A stretch of DNA of 64,000 bases from Cryobacterium sp. PH31-L1 (GTDB lineage: Bacteria > Actinomycetota > Actinomycetes > Actinomycetales > Microbacteriaceae): the NCBI RefSeq assembly GCF_030063145.1, contig NZ_JASISM010000001.1, forward strand, positions 620,001 through 684,000, read 5' to 3'. A model generated the notes under the pieces. That model ran no database searches, was not told the origin of the DNA, and saw nothing but the letters and a program-made list of their open reading frames with translations. Shown here in pieces: positions 54,251 to 63,833 of the stretch (positions within the stretch are counted from its first letter, which is position 1; each line of letters starts with the position of its first letter). A program made the translations under genes and the position numbers.

Positions 54251-55197
54251 CCAGTTCTGTCTCCCTGATCGGCCGCGCTGTCTCGGTGCAGGTTCCGGCG
54301 ACGACGGCCAACCTCGGCCCCGGCTTTGACACGCTAGGTCTGGCGCTGGCCAAGTACGACCAGCTCGAGGTGACCGTGCGGAGCGAACCCGGCGTGTTCG
54401 TCGAGGTGCACGGTGTCGGTGCCGGTGTGGTTCCCACCGACGAAACCAACCTTGTCGTGCGGGCCATCATCCACACCTTCAACGCTGTCGGCCAGCCCCT
54501 GCCGGGGCTGGACATCGTCGCGCATAACGTCATCCCACACGGGCGCGGCCTCGGTTCCTCCGGTGCTGCCATCGTGTCGGGCATCATGGCGGCCAAGGGC
54601 CTGCTCGAGGGAATCGTCGATATCGACGCCGAGATGCTGCTCGTTCTTGCCACCGAGATGGAAGGTCACCCCGACAACGTGGCACCCGCTCTGTTCGGCG
54701 GACTGACCATTGCCTGGACGACGCCGGAGGGACCTCGCCACAAGAAGCTCATGGTGCACCGCGGTGTCAAGCCGCTCGTCTTTGTGCCCGAGCAGGAGAT
54801 GTCTACCGCCCTCGCGCGCAGCCTGCAGCCGGCCTCGGTGCCGCACGAAGACGCCGTGTTCAACCTGTCGCGTTCAGCGCTGCTGATCGCCGCGCTCATC
54901 CAGAGCCCCGAGTTGCTGCTGGCCGCGACCGAGGACAAACTACACCAGAGCTACCGTGCTGCTGCGATGCCGGAGACGAACAAGCTGATCACCCTCTTGC
55001 GCGCGGCCGGCTTCGCTGCGGTTGTGTCCGGCGCCGGGCCATCCATTCTGGTGTTGGCGAGCGACCCGAGTCAGCGCTTGGTGGCTGCCGAACTCGTGGC
55101 CAGCAACTCTGATACCCCGTGGCGAGCACTCATGCTCGCCGTCGACGTGCAGGGTGCGACCGTGCATTCGCTCACGCCGGCGGAGACTGCCGCGTAG
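54247..55197 (+). CDS. thrB: Homoserine kinase
   Basis: 316 residues, GHMP kinase family. VPATTANLGPGFDTLGLAL starts the substrate site, and the ATP loop is HGRGLGSSGAAIVSG; LRAAGFAAVVSGAGPSILVL closes the GHMP motif set. It phosphorylates homoserine, the step before thrC. ATG 54247 overlaps thrC by four bases. The next gene, rho, is 297 bases away with its own leader. Confidence 0.95.
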   Translation: MTSSVSLIGRAVSVQVPATTANLGPGFDTLGLALAKYDQLEVTVRSEPGVFVEVHGVGAGVVPTDETNLVVRAIIHTFNAVGQPLPGLDIVAHNVIPHGRGLGSSGAAIVSGIMAAKGLLEGIVDIDAEMLLVLATEMEGHPDNVAPALFGGLTIAWTTPEGPRHKKLMVHRGVKPLVFVPEQEMSTALARSLQPASVPHEDAVFNLSRSALLIAALIQSPELLLAATEDKLHQSYRAAAMPETNKLITLLRAAGFAAVVSGAGPSILVLASDPSQRLVAAELVASNSDTPWRALMLAVDVQGATVHSLTPAETAA

Positions 55198-55494
55198 CGA
55201 GCAGTCGAGTCGAGTCGGCATGCGCGGCGCGCGTACGCTCGGCCGGTCCGCGGGCTGTCGAAGCGACTGGCTCCAGAGTGCTATGGTTGTTGTGCACCCG
55301 ATAGAAACCGCCTTGAGCGACATCTTCTCCGGTGCATTCCCTGTACCTCACTGTTATTGCGATTTTCTGCGTAGCGGTGGGTGTTTACACCAATCCCCTC
55401 CATTTGTCGGATTGGATCACCCGCAGCGCAATTCTCGCTGCATACATCTCTCCTGACCTGAATTTTTGTTCGGCAGGGGAAAGGAACCCCCTTC
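55198..55494 (+). promoter_or_regulatory. 297-base leader region of rho
   Basis: A gene-free gap between thrB and rho. TGCTATGGT at 55279-55287 looks like an extended -10 box, which would give an untranslated leader of about 200 bases, long enough for the self-control by premature termination known for rho in other bacteria. No protein gene was recognised. AAAGGA precedes the GTG start. Confidence 0.35.
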
Positions 55495-57945
55495 GTGACT
55501 GATGTCAACCTCCGCGCCGCTGGCTCGGATCTTCCCCGCCTGAGTACCCTTCGCGTGTCCGAGCTTCAGGCTCTGGCCCTTGAACTGAAAATCCCCGGCG
55601 CTTCCAAACTTCGTAAAGGAGAGCTCGTGGAGGCCATCCAAACGGCTCAGTCCGGCACGAGCGCCGCTGCTCCCGCCGAGGCTCCCGTAGTCGCGGCTGC
55701 GCCCGTAGCTGAGGCGGCCCCTGTCGAGGCTGCCCCTGTCGAGGTCGCTCCCGAGATCGCACCGGTCGAGAGCCTCGCCGAGGCCCTTGAAACGGCCCCG
55801 CGCAAGCGTGCACCGCGTCGTGCCAGTACCGCGACCGCCGCTCCCGCCAAGTCCCACGTCAACGCCGACGCCAGCACCGGATTCGGCATCATCCTGCCCG
55901 ACGCTCCGGCCGCCGGTTCGCGCATCGCTCGCAACGCCCGCGGCGTTGTGGCGTCCACCATTGCTGCCCCCGCTGGCGACGATGCTGCCGCTACCACAGC
56001 GGATGCTGACAAGCCGGTTCGCCAGGCACGCAAGCGCGTGCAGGTCGCACCGGTGCACCTCGACGACGCTGCCGCTGTGGTCGCCGACACCGCTGACGCG
56101 CCCGCCGATGCACCCGTAGAGGTCGCGTCATCCGCTCGCCGTCCATCCCGGCGGGCTTCGTCGCAGCGCACTGCCGCCGTTGTAACCGACGAGACGCCTG
56201 CTGGGTCTGACGATGTCGCCGATTCTGCAGAGGTCCTGACCGACACGTCGGATGAATCCACGGACGAGTCGACCGACCAGTCGAATGATCAGCAGAACGA
56301 TTCCGGTGCACCGCGTCAGGGCCGCAGCCGCAGCCGCAGCCGCGGTGGTGACCGTGCGCAGGGCGGAGACCGCAACCAGGGCGACCAGAACGCGCAGAAC
56401 CAGAACGACCGTGGCCAGAACGACCGCAACCAGAACGGCACCAACGACGAGGGCATGACGCGGGCGCAGAGCCAGCGTCAGGCTCGCAACGAGCGCAACC
56501 AGGAACGCAACCAAGAGCGCGCGCAGGCACAAGCCGACCGCAACCAAGGTCAGAATGACCGTGGTCAGGACCGAAACCAGGGTCAGAACGAGCGCGGCCA
56601 GGAACGCAACCAGAACCAGAACGACCGCAATCAGGGTCAGAATGACCGTGGTCAGGACCGAAACCAGGGCCAGGAACGCAACCAGCTCGACGACGACCTG
56701 AACGGTCGCGGCAACCGCAACCGGTACCGTGACCGCAAGCGTCGCGGCCCGAACCAGGGCGATGACTTCGAACCCGAGGTCAACGACGATGACGTGCTCA
56801 TTCCCGTCGCCGGTATTCTCGACGTGCTCGACAATTACGCGTTCGTGCGCACCTCCGGCTACCTGCCCGGTGCGAGCGACGTGTACGTCTCGCTCGGCCA
56901 GGTCAAGAAGTACAATCTGCGCAAGGGTGACGCCGTCGTCGGCTCGATCCGTCAGCCGCACGAGGGCGACCAGTCCGGCCGTCAGAAGTACAACGCCATC
57001 GTCAAGGTCGATTCCATCAACGGCCAGACCGTTGAAGAGGCCGCGGCCCGCGTCGACTTCCACAAGCTGACCCCGCTGTACCCCACCGAGCGCCTGCGCC
57101 TCGAGACCGAGCCGGGCAAGCTCACGCAGCGCATAATCGACCTCGTCGCCCCGATCGGCAAGGGTCAGCGCGGCCTGATCGTGGCACCGCCCAAGGCCGG
57201 CAAGACCATTGTCATGCAGCAGATCGCGAACGCCATCGCCACCAACAACCCCGAGGTCCACCTCATGGTCGTGCTGGTCGACGAGCGTCCCGAAGAGGTC
57301 ACCGACATGCAGCGCACGGTCAAGGGTGAGGTCATCGCCTCCACCTTCGACCGCCCCGCCGAAGACCACACCGTCGTCGCCGAGCTCGCCATCGAGCGTG
57401 CCAAGCGTCTGGTCGAGTTGGGCCACGACGTCGTCGTGCTGCTTGACTCCATCACCCGCCTCGGCCGCGCCTACAACCTCGTGGCCCCGGCCTCCGGCCG
57501 CATCCTCTCTGGCGGCGTCGACGCATCCGCTCTGTACCCACCGAAGCGTTTCTTCGGTGCGGCACGCAACATCGAGAACGGTGGCTCGCTCACCATCCTC
57601 GCCTCCGCACTCGTGGAGACCGGATCCAAAATGGACGAGGTCATCTTCGAGGAGTTCAAGGGCACCGGCAATATGGAACTGCGCCTGTCGCGTCAGCTCG
57701 CCGACAAGCGCATTTTTCCGGCCGTCGATGTGAACGCCTCCGGAACTCGGCGCGAAGAAATGCTGATGAGCGCCGATGAGGTCAAGGTCACCTGGAAGCT
57801 GCGCCGCGCCCTGGCCGGGCTTGAACAGCAGCAGGCGCTTGAGCTCATCCTCGGCCGTCTCAAGGAGACCTCGTCGAACGTTGAATTCCTCATGCAGGTT
57901 CAGAAGTCGATGCCGACCCTGAACGGGTCAGACAAGGACAAGTAA
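55495..57945 (+). CDS. rho: Transcription termination factor Rho with a long disordered insert
   Basis: 816 residues. Residues 1-45 are the Rho N-terminal helical domain ([18 protein letters not shown]); about 50-265 are Ala/Val/Asp-rich; about 275-420 are an extreme N/Q/R/G/D-rich region made of repeats ([11 protein letters not shown]). The RNA-binding cold-shock domain (about 440-520) and the motor follow: Walker A PPKAGKT near 566-575, Walker [11 protein letters not shown] near 650. Rho is a hexameric RNA translocase that ends transcripts. Actinobacterial Rho often has an Arg-rich insert; this one is unusually N/Q-rich and repetitive. GTG 55495 has GGGGAAAGGA upstream. Confidence 0.95.
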   Translation: MTDVNLRAAGSDLPRLSTLRVSELQALALELKIPGASKLRKGELVEAIQTAQSGTSAAAPAEAPVVAAAPVAEAAPVEAAPVEVAPEIAPVESLAEALETAPRKRAPRRASTATAAPAKSHVNADASTGFGIILPDAPAAGSRIARNARGVVASTIAAPAGDDAAATTADADKPVRQARKRVQVAPVHLDDAAAVVADTADAPADAPVEVASSARRPSRRASSQRTAAVVTDETPAGSDDVADSAEVLTDTSDESTDESTDQSNDQQNDSGAPRQGRSRSRSRGGDRAQGGDRNQGDQNAQNQNDRGQNDRNQNGTNDEGMTRAQSQRQARNERNQERNQERAQAQADRNQGQNDRGQDRNQGQNERGQERNQNQNDRNQGQNDRGQDRNQGQERNQLDDDLNGRGNRNRYRDRKRRGPNQGDDFEPEVNDDDVLIPVAGILDVLDNYAFVRTSGYLPGASDVYVSLGQVKKYNLRKGDAVVGSIRQPHEGDQSGRQKYNAIVKVDSINGQTVEEAAARVDFHKLTPLYPTERLRLETEPGKLTQRIIDLVAPIGKGQRGLIVAPPKAGKTIVMQQIANAIATNNPEVHLMVVLVDERPEEVTDMQRTVKGEVIASTFDRPAEDHTVVAELAIERAKRLVELGHDVVVLLDSITRLGRAYNLVAPASGRILSGGVDASALYPPKRFFGAARNIENGGSLTILASALVETGSKMDEVIFEEFKGTGNMELRLSRQLADKRIFPAVDVNASGTRREEMLMSADEVKVTWKLRRALAGLEQQQALELILGRLKETSSNVEFLMQVQKSMPTLNGSDKDK
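56536..56673 (+). repeat. 87-base direct repeat inside rho
   Basis: Two nearly identical stretches of about 51 bases begin at 56536 and 56623 (period 87 bases, 29 codons), both coding [21 protein letters not shown] sequence. The period is a multiple of three so the frame is kept. Slippage or unequal exchange here would change the length of the disordered Rho insert. Confidence 0.75.
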
Positions 57946-59024
57946 TGTTCGAATCCGTCCTCACGCTGCTGGCCGAGCACGACGACCTGCAGTCGCAGTT
58001 GGCGGATCCGGAGCTGCACGCGAATCCGGCCCGTTCGAAGAAGGTCAACCGGCGCTACGCCGAGTTGAGTCGTATCATCGCGGCGTACCACGAGTGGAAA
58101 GAGGTTGAAGACAACCTTGAGGCCGCTCGTGAGCTCGCCGACGAAGACGCTGCCTTCGCCGAAGAGATCCCGGACCTCGTGGAGCAGCTCGACACGACGG
58201 CAGAAAAGCTGCGCCGTCTGTTGATCCCGCGCGACGAACTCGACGCCCGCGACGTGATCATGGAGATCAAGATGGGGGAGGGCGGCGCGGAATCGGCACT
58301 GTTCGCCGCCGATCTGCTGCGCATGTACCTGCACTACGCCGAGTCGAACCGCTGGAAAACCGAGATCATCGAGCAGACCTCGAGCGACCTCGGTGGTATC
58401 AAAGATATCCAGCTCGCCATCAAGGGTAATTCGAGCGACCCGGCCGAAGGCGTGTGGGCGCACCTCAAGTACGAGGGCGGTGTGCACCGCGTGCAGCGCG
58501 TGCCTGCCACCGAATCGCAGGGACGCATCCACACCTCAGCGGCCGGCGTGCTCGTCTTCCCCGAGGTCGACGAGCCCGAAGAAGTCGAGCTGCACCCGAA
58601 CGACCTCAAGATCGACGTGTATCGGTCGAGCGGCCCCGGTGGCCAGTCGGTCAACACCACCGACTCTGCAGTGCGCATCACGCACCTTCCCACCGGAATC
58701 GTGGTGGCCATGCAGAACGAGAAGTCGCAGCTACAGAACAAGGAAGCCGGCATGCGTGTACTGCGCGCTCGCGTTCTGGCCCGTCAGCAGGAAGAGATCG
58801 ATGCGGCAGCGTCGCTCGTGCGCAAGGGGCAAATTCGTACCATGGATCGCTCAGAGCGCATTCGTACCTACAACTTTCCGGAGAACCGCATCGCGGATCA
58901 CCGCACCGGTTACAAGGCGTACAACCTCGACGCCGTCATGAACGGAGCCCTCGGCCCCGTCATCGACTCCTGCATCCACGCCGACGAGGAAACCCGCCTG
59001 GCTGAGCTCGGCGACCCCGAGTAG
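57945..59024 (+). CDS. prfA: Peptide chain release factor 1
   Basis: 359 residues. G232-G233-Q234 in [14 protein letters not shown] triggers peptide release; the PxT codon-reading motif is in [12 protein letters not shown]1 ends translation at UAA and UAG. ATG 57945 overlaps the rho stop by one base. Downstream there is no gene on this strand for 1.7 kb; cysE and cysK face it, and prmC, which methylates the GGQ glutamine, follows at 60766. Confidence 0.96.
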   Translation: MFESVLTLLAEHDDLQSQLADPELHANPARSKKVNRRYAELSRIIAAYHEWKEVEDNLEAARELADEDAAFAEEIPDLVEQLDTTAEKLRRLLIPRDELDARDVIMEIKMGEGGAESALFAADLLRMYLHYAESNRWKTEIIEQTSSDLGGIKDIQLAIKGNSSDPAEGVWAHLKYEGGVHRVQRVPATESQGRIHTSAAGVLVFPEVDEPEEVELHPNDLKIDVYRSSGPGGQSVNTTDSAVRITHLPTGIVVAMQNEKSQLQNKEAGMRVLRARVLARQQEEIDAAASLVRKGQIRTMDRSERIRTYNFPENRIADHRTGYKAYNLDAVMNGALGPVIDSCIHADEETRLAELGDPE

Positions 59025-59040
59025 CTCCTGCATCAACCTA

Positions 59041-59108
59041 ACCGGGCCCGGGCCCGGAAACCGGGCCCACGATAGAACATGGGCCCACTTTCCGGGCCCG
59101 GGCCCGGT
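59041..59108. repeat. GGGCCC palindromic repeat between convergent genes (copy B)
   Basis: A perfect 20-base inverted repeat: ACCGGGCCCGGGCCCGGAAA at 59041-59060 and its exact complement at 59089-59108, with a 28-base loop holding two GGGCCCAC copies. It fills the gap between the convergent prfA and cysE ends and can form a strong hairpin on either strand. A related copy is at 17296-17363. Confidence 0.8.
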
Positions 59109-59115
59109 CGTATTT

Positions 59116-59703
59116 CTAGAGGTAGTATTCGGGGTCGAGGGTGCCTCCACGGGCTGACTCAACCGTCGCGGGAGTTTGCGGGCGAATTGTCGCCGGCACT
59201 CCCACGAGCAGCGACCGCGGGGGAGCGTTCTTAGTCACTACGGCGTTCGAGCCGATCGTGCTCCAGGCACCGATCGTGATCGGGCCGAGCACCTTGGCGC
59301 CGGCTCCGACAGTGACACCGTCATCCAGAAACGGATGCCGCCGCACCCCGCGCGCATGCCCGTGACGGCTCTTACCGCCCAGCGTCACCGCGTGGTACAG
59401 CATCACATCGTCGCCGAGAATCGCCGTCTCACCGATCACGACGCCCATGCCGTGGTCGATGAACAATCGGCGCCCGATTGTCGCCCCGGGGTGAATCTCA
59501 ATCCCGGTCAGAAACCGGTTCACCTGCGACAGCAGGCGAGCAGGGAGGTGAAGCCCGGCGCGCCACAAACGGTTAGCGATCCGGTACGACCAGACCGCGT
59601 GCAGCCCACTGTAGGCCAGGAAAACCTCGGTGTTGCTGCGCGCGGCGGGGTCGTGGGTGCGCGCAGCCGCGATATCTTCGCGGAGGCGCCGTAAGGGATT
59701 CAT
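59116..59703 (-). CDS. cysE: Serine O-acetyltransferase
   Basis: 195 residues, short class. The N-terminal helices ([15 protein letters not shown]) and the left-handed beta-helix ([51 protein letters not shown]; quoted in parts) are typical. The active His and Asp lie in FIDHGMG. It makes O-acetylserine for CysK. It begins 21 bases after the cysK stop, so the two form one operon. Confidence 0.92.
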   Translation of the reverse strand: MNPLRRLREDIAAARTHDPAARSNTEVFLAYSGLHAVWSYRIANRLWRAGLHLPARLLSQVNRFLTGIEIHPGATIGRRLFIDHGMGVVIGETAILGDDVMLYHAVTLGGKSRHGHARGVRRHPFLDDGVTVGAGAKVLGPITIGAWSTIGSNAVVTKNAPPRSLLVGVPATIRPQTPATVESARGGTLDPEYYL

Positions 59704-59724
59704 TTAAGGGCAGACAGCGTTCAC

Positions 59725-60675
59725 TTAGTCCAGCAGGTCTTCGTAGAGCACCGTCGAAATGTACCGCTCGCCGAAGCCGGGAACAATCACGACGATGGTC
59801 TTGCCAGCGTTCTCGGGGAGCTTTGCCTGCTCGAGCGCAGCCCAGACGGCGGCGCCACCGGAGATGCCGCCGAGGATTCCCTCATCGGTGCCGAGTGAAC
59901 GCGCCGTGGCGAGCGAGTCGGCCAGGGTCACATCGGTGATCGAGTCGTAGACCTCGCGGTTGAGGGTTTCCGGCACGAAATTCGCGCCGAGACCCTGGAT
60001 CTTGTGCGGACCCGGCTTGCCGCCGGTGAGGATGGGCGAGTCGATCGGCTCGACACCGACAACTTTGAGGCCCGGCTTCTGGTCCTTGAGGTATCCGCCG
60101 GCGCCGGAGATGGTGCCGCCGGTGCCGATGCCCGCGACGAGAATGTCGACGGTGCCCTCGGTGTCAGTCCAAATCTCCACGCCGGTCGTGGCACGATGGA
60201 TGGCCGGGTTGGCCGGGTTGGTGAACTGGCTGGCCAGAACGGCGCCCGGGGTGTTCGCGACGATCTCGGCGGCCTGCTCGACCGCGCCACGCATGCCGTC
60301 GGCACCAGCGGTCAGCACGATTTCGGCACCGTAGGCGCGCATCATGACGCGGCGTTCCTTGCTCATGGTTTCCGGCATAGCCAGAATGACCTTGTAGCCG
60401 CGGGCTGCGCCGACCATAGCCAGGGCGATGCCCGTGTTGCCGCTGGTGGCTTCGACGATGGTTCCGCCCGGCTTGAGCGAGCCGTCCTTCTCGGCAGCGT
60501 TGATGATCGCGACGCCGATGCGGTCCTTGACACTGCTGGAGGGGTTGTAGAACTCGAGCTTCGCGAGCACGGTGGCGCCGAGGCCGGCGGTCAAACGGTT
60601 CAGCTTGACGAGGGGGGTCCCACCGACGGCTTCGGTGATGTCGGAATAGATCTTGGGCACGGGGGCAACTTTCAT
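59725..60675 (-). CDS. cysK: O-acetylserine sulfhydrylase (cysteine synthase A)
   Basis: 316 residues. The PLP lysine is K50 in NPSSSVKDRIG; EATSGNTGIAL, GTGGTISGAG and PGFGERYIST complete the signature. It joins sulfide to O-acetylserine to give cysteine. ATG 60675 overlaps a run of tandem ACCGAATGAAA copies; a GTG at 60660 would also give a sound protein, and neither start has a strong ribosome site. Divergent from prmC. Confidence 0.92.
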   Translation of the reverse strand: MKVAPVPKIYSDITEAVGGTPLVKLNRLTAGLGATVLAKLEFYNPSSSVKDRIGVAIINAAEKDGSLKPGGTIVEATSGNTGIALAMVGAARGYKVILAMPETMSKERRVMMRAYGAEIVLTAGADGMRGAVEQAAEIVANTPGAVLASQFTNPANPAIHRATTGVEIWTDTEGTVDILVAGIGTGGTISGAGGYLKDQKPGLKVVGVEPIDSPILTGGKPGPHKIQGLGANFVPETLNREVYDSITDVTLADSLATARSLGTDEGILGGISGGAAVWAALEQAKLPENAGKTIVVIVPGFGERYISTVLYEDLLD

Positions 60676-60701
60676 TCGGTTTTCATTCGGTGAAATTCGG
60701 T
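60674..60701. promoter_or_regulatory. Three phased ATTCGGT repeats at the cysK start
   Basis: ATTCGGT occurs at 60674-60680, 60685-60691 and 60695-60701, spaced 11 and 10 bases apart, about one helical turn. On the cysK strand they read as tandem ACCGAAT copies overlapping the ATG. They may be a regulator site or the trace of a small tandem duplication. Confidence 0.45.
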
Positions 60702-60752
60702 GGGGGGGCCGCCTCCAGCCTATGTCTCCCGGCCGAAAAGCGGTTGGTGGGT

Positions 60753-60758
60753 TACATT
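60753..60758 (+). promoter_or_regulatory. -10 box for a probable leaderless prmC transcript
   Basis: TACATT matches TANNNT and ends seven bases before the GTG at 60766; the nearest GGTGGG is about 15 bases away, too far for a ribosome site. Confidence 0.5.
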
Positions 60759-60765
60759 TCACTAC

Positions 60766-61650
60766 GTGCCTTCTTCAGATTCTGCCCTGCCCGAGACCAT
60801 CACTTCCTTACGAAATCGAGCGATCAGAGCGCTGACCTCTGCTGGTATCACCGACCCGAAGGTCGACGCCGACCTGCTGATCGGCCACGTGCTCGGCCAG
60901 AGCCGCGGCGAAGTGCAGGCCGGCAGCATCCTGAATCGACCGGTTAGTCAAGCGGATGCCGCCACCATCATCGCCCTGCTGGCCCGCCGCAGCGGGCGCG
61001 AGCCCCTGCAACACATAACGGGGCGAGCACCGTTCCGTTCCCTTTCGCTGAATGTGGGCCCCGGCGTGTTCGTGCCGCGCCCCGAAACCGAGCAGGTTGC
61101 CCAGTTCGCCATCGACGCCCTGCGTTCCATGCCGGATCCGGAGCCGATCGGTATCGACCTCGGCACGGGAAGCGGCGCGATCGCCCTGGCCCTGGCGACC
61201 GAGGTGCCGCACGCGCACATTTTCGCGATCGAGAACTCGCCGGAAGCGTTCCCGTGGACCACCCGCAACTTCATCGAGGTCGGCGCCGCCAACGCCACCC
61301 TCGCCTTCGGCGACCTCGCCGACGCCTTCGTTGAACTGGACGGCACTGTGGCCGTCGTCATCTCTAATCCGCCCTACATTCCAGCGGATGCGATTCCCCG
61401 CGACCCAGAGGTGCGCCTGTTTGACCCTGCCCACGCCCTGTTCGGTGGCTCGGACGGACTCGACGTCGTGCGCAGCGTGTCAGCAACCGGGCTGCGCCTA
61501 CTGCGCGCCGGCGGGGTTCTCGTGATCGAGCACGGCGAGCTGCAGGGCGCCGCGATCCGTCAGTTGCTGGCAGCCGATGGCTGGCGGGCCCCGGCCACCC
61601 ACCGCGACTACACCAGTCGGGACCGGGCCACAACAGCACTGCACCCCTAA
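60766..61650 (+). CDS. prmC: Release factor glutamine methyltransferase
   Basis: 294 residues. The methyltransferase holds IGIDLGTGSGAIALAL (SAM) and N201-P-P-Y204, the glutamine-binding site; the N-terminal helical domain has GREPLQHITGRAPFRSL and FVPRPETE. It methylates the GGQ glutamine of RF1 and RF2. GTG 60766 is preferred over the longer frame from 60700 since a TANNNT box sits seven bases before it and the longer start would overlap cysK's control repeats. Confidence 0.92.
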   Translation: MPSSDSALPETITSLRNRAIRALTSAGITDPKVDADLLIGHVLGQSRGEVQAGSILNRPVSQADAATIIALLARRSGREPLQHITGRAPFRSLSLNVGPGVFVPRPETEQVAQFAIDALRSMPDPEPIGIDLGTGSGAIALALATEVPHAHIFAIENSPEAFPWTTRNFIEVGAANATLAFGDLADAFVELDGTVAVVISNPPYIPADAIPRDPEVRLFDPAHALFGGSDGLDVVRSVSATGLRLLRAGGVLVIEHGELQGAAIRQLLAADGWRAPATHRDYTSRDRATTALHP

Positions 61651-61698
61651 AAAGAACCCCGCCAGTCGGCGCATACGCTCTTCACGACAGCACTGGGT

Positions 61699-61704
61699 TA
61701 GAAT
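61699..61704 (+). promoter_or_regulatory. -10 box before the sua5 gene
   Basis: TAGAAT is followed eight bases later by ATG 61713, with only GGAA close to the start. A leaderless or very short-leader transcript is possible. Confidence 0.4.
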
Positions 61705-61712
61705 TGCCGGAA

Positions 61713-62549
61713 ATGACACGCATCTACGATTGCACGAGCGAATCCACCACGAGCGAATCCACTACGGGCGAAAACTACAGCGCGAATATCGCCTTGGCGC
61801 GCACCGCTATCGGTCGCGGGGCGCTCGTCGTCATCCCCACCGACACGGTCTACGGAGTGGCCGCTGACGCGTTCAACGCTGAGGCCGTTCAGCTGCTCCT
61901 CGACGCGAAGGGCCGCAGCCGGCAGTCGCCGCCACCGGTTCTCATTCCCGGTATTCCCACCCTCGACGCCCTCGCCGTCGACGTGCCGCAGCCGGTCCGC
62001 GACCTGGTCGCAGCATTCTGGCCCGGGGGACTCACCGTCATCGTCAACGCCCAGCCCTCGCTGGTCTGGGATCTCGGCGAAACCCGCGGCACCGTGGCGC
62101 TTCGCATGCCGAGCAACCAGGTTGCACTCGACCTGCTCGCCGAAACCGGCCCGCTCGCGGTGTCCAGCGCCAACCTGAGCGGGATGCCGGCCACCACTGA
62201 CGCCCAGGCTGCTGAAGCGGCCCTCGGCGAGAGCGTCGACGTGTACCTCGACGGCGGCACCGCTGGCAGCACCTATGAGAGCGTGTTCGGTCAGACGGGC
62301 GATGGATCATCGACGATCGTGGACGCCACCGGTTTCGAGACCAACGGCGGTTTTCTGCACATCGTGCGCAACGGCGTCATCTCCCGCGACGCCATCGAGG
62401 CCGTCGTGGGTGACGTGCTCGCGGCCGCCCCCGCCGTTCCCGGGCTTCCGACGATCTCGGCCGACGCGGATGCGGCACCAACCCTTGCCGCCCCGTCCCA
62501 GGACGACCGCACTGACGAGATTCAGGATGAAACGGACGCCAGCCGGTAG
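61713..62549 (+). CDS. L-threonylcarbamoyladenylate synthase
   Basis: 278 residues of the Sua5/YrdC/TsaC family. GALVVIPTDTVYGVAADAF, KGRSRQSPPPVLI, FWPGGLTVIV and SSANLSG are the nucleotide and threonine-binding motifs. It makes threonylcarbamoyl-AMP, used to form the t6A base in tRNAs that read ANN codons. The first 20 residues hold a small TSEST tandem repeat; the last 40 are Asp/Ala-rich and likely disordered. ATG 61713 is preferred to TTG 61704. wecA follows by three bases. Confidence 0.92.
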   Translation: MTRIYDCTSESTTSESTTGENYSANIALARTAIGRGALVVIPTDTVYGVAADAFNAEAVQLLLDAKGRSRQSPPPVLIPGIPTLDALAVDVPQPVRDLVAAFWPGGLTVIVNAQPSLVWDLGETRGTVALRMPSNQVALDLLAETGPLAVSSANLSGMPATTDAQAAEAALGESVDVYLDGGTAGSTYESVFGQTGDGSSTIVDATGFETNGGFLHIVRNGVISRDAIEAVVGDVLAAAPAVPGLPTISADADAAPTLAAPSQDDRTDEIQDETDASR

Positions 62550-62552
62550 CCC

Positions 62553-63833
62553 ATGACTCTCTTCCTGCTACTCGCGCTCGTTTCGGCGATCGTCACCTTC
62601 GTGCTATCGATCGTGGTCTACAGACTCAGCCACAAGTACCGCCTGTACCCGAAAATTCGCGAACGCGACGTGCACACCCGGCCCACTCCGCGTCTCGGTG
62701 GCATCGCCATGTTCCTCGGAATCCTCGTGGCCTTCGGCGTCGCCTACCTCATTGCCGCTCCGTTCGCCCCGTTGCGGCTGGTCTTCGCCGACCCGCAGCA
62801 GATTCTGGCCATTCTCGGTGCTGCCCTACTGATCGTGCTGGTCGGCGTCGCCGACGACATCTGGGACCTTGACTGGATGACCAAGCTCGCCGGTCAGTTC
62901 ATCGCCGCCGGCCTCGTGGCCTGGCAGGGCGTGCAAATCTACTCCCTGCCGATCGGCGGACTGACGGTGGGCAGCGGCTGGATGTCGATCGTGTTCACGG
63001 TCGTCGCCATCGTCGTGGTCATGAACATGATCAACTTCATCGACGGCCTCGACGGTCTGGTGACTGGTGTGGCCCTCATCGCCAACGGGGTGTTCTTCCT
63101 TTACAGCTATCTGCTCGTGCGCGACACCTCGCCGACCAACTACTTCAACCTTGCCTCGCTCATCGCCGCCATCCTGGTCGGCGCCTGTGTCGGGTTCCTG
63201 CCCTTGAACTGGCATCCGGCCAAGATGTTCATGGGAGATGCCGGCGCGCTGCTGGTCGGCCTGTTGATGGCGACCAGCGCGATCGCTATCACCGGCCAGA
63301 TTGACCCGACCGCCATCAACCGCTCGCAGCTGTTCCCGGCCTTCATCCCTATCCTGTTGCCGGTCGCGATCATGATCATTCCGCTGCTCGACTTCGGACT
63401 GGCCGTCTTCCGGCGCGTACGAGCCGGTAAATCCCCGTTCAGCGCCGACCGAAAACACCTGCACCACCGATTGCTCGATATGGGACACTCCCACCTGCAC
63501 GCCGTACTTATCTTCTACGGGTGGACGTCCGCAGCATCCATTGGATGCCTGCTCTACTACATCCTGCCGGTCTACTTCGGCCTGCCGACCTGGTACGCGA
63601 CCATCTTCCTGGTGACGTCGCTGCTGATCTGCACCATCGTCACCCTCGCCCCGCTCGGCCGCCGCAAGACCGGGGAATGGCTCAGCCAGTCCGCGCCGGT
63701 GCAGCTGGCAGTGCTGGACGAGCTCGACCCGCTCGACGAGGCCGCCCAGGCCGCGCCGACCCCTGCCACATCAGAACCACACACGACACGAGCGACCGCC
63801 ATCGTGGCGGCGCCTGCCGAGGAGAACGTATGA
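62553..63833 (+). CDS. WecA-like undecaprenyl-phosphate sugar-1-phosphate transferase
   Basis: 426 residues with about eleven membrane segments. MINFIDGLDGLVTG, MFMGDAGALLVG and KHLHHRLLDMGH are the magnesium, catalytic and nucleotide motifs of the MraY/WecA family. It links a sugar phosphate (probably GlcNAc-1-phosphate) to the lipid carrier for wall polymer assembly. The C-terminal 50 residues are Asp/Ala/Pro-rich and cytoplasmic. It begins three bases after sua5 and its stop overlaps the next start as ATGA. Confidence 0.9.
   Translation: MTLFLLLALVSAIVTFVLSIVVYRLSHKYRLYPKIRERDVHTRPTPRLGGIAMFLGILVAFGVAYLIAAPFAPLRLVFADPQQILAILGAALLIVLVGVADDIWDLDWMTKLAGQFIAAGLVAWQGVQIYSLPIGGLTVGSGWMSIVFTVVAIVVVMNMINFIDGLDGLVTGVALIANGVFFLYSYLLVRDTSPTNYFNLASLIAAILVGACVGFLPLNWHPAKMFMGDAGALLVGLLMATSAIAITGQIDPTAINRSQLFPAFIPILLPVAIMIIPLLDFGLAVFRRVRAGKSPFSADRKHLHHRLLDMGHSHLHAVLIFYGWTSAASIGCLLYYILPVYFGLPTWYATIFLVTSLLICTIVTLAPLGRRKTGEWLSQSAPVQLAVLDELDPLDEAAQAAPTPATSEPHTTRATAIVAAPAEENV

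Noticed and set aside
56536..56690. Regular repeats suggesting a CRISPR-like array
   Set aside because: The repeats are in frame within rho, have only two long copies, and no spacers or cas genes are nearby.
56128..57426. Val/Leu-rich minus-strand frame opposite rho that looks like a membrane protein
   Set aside because: The hydrophobic look is only the complement of the N/Q/R/D codon repeats in rho.
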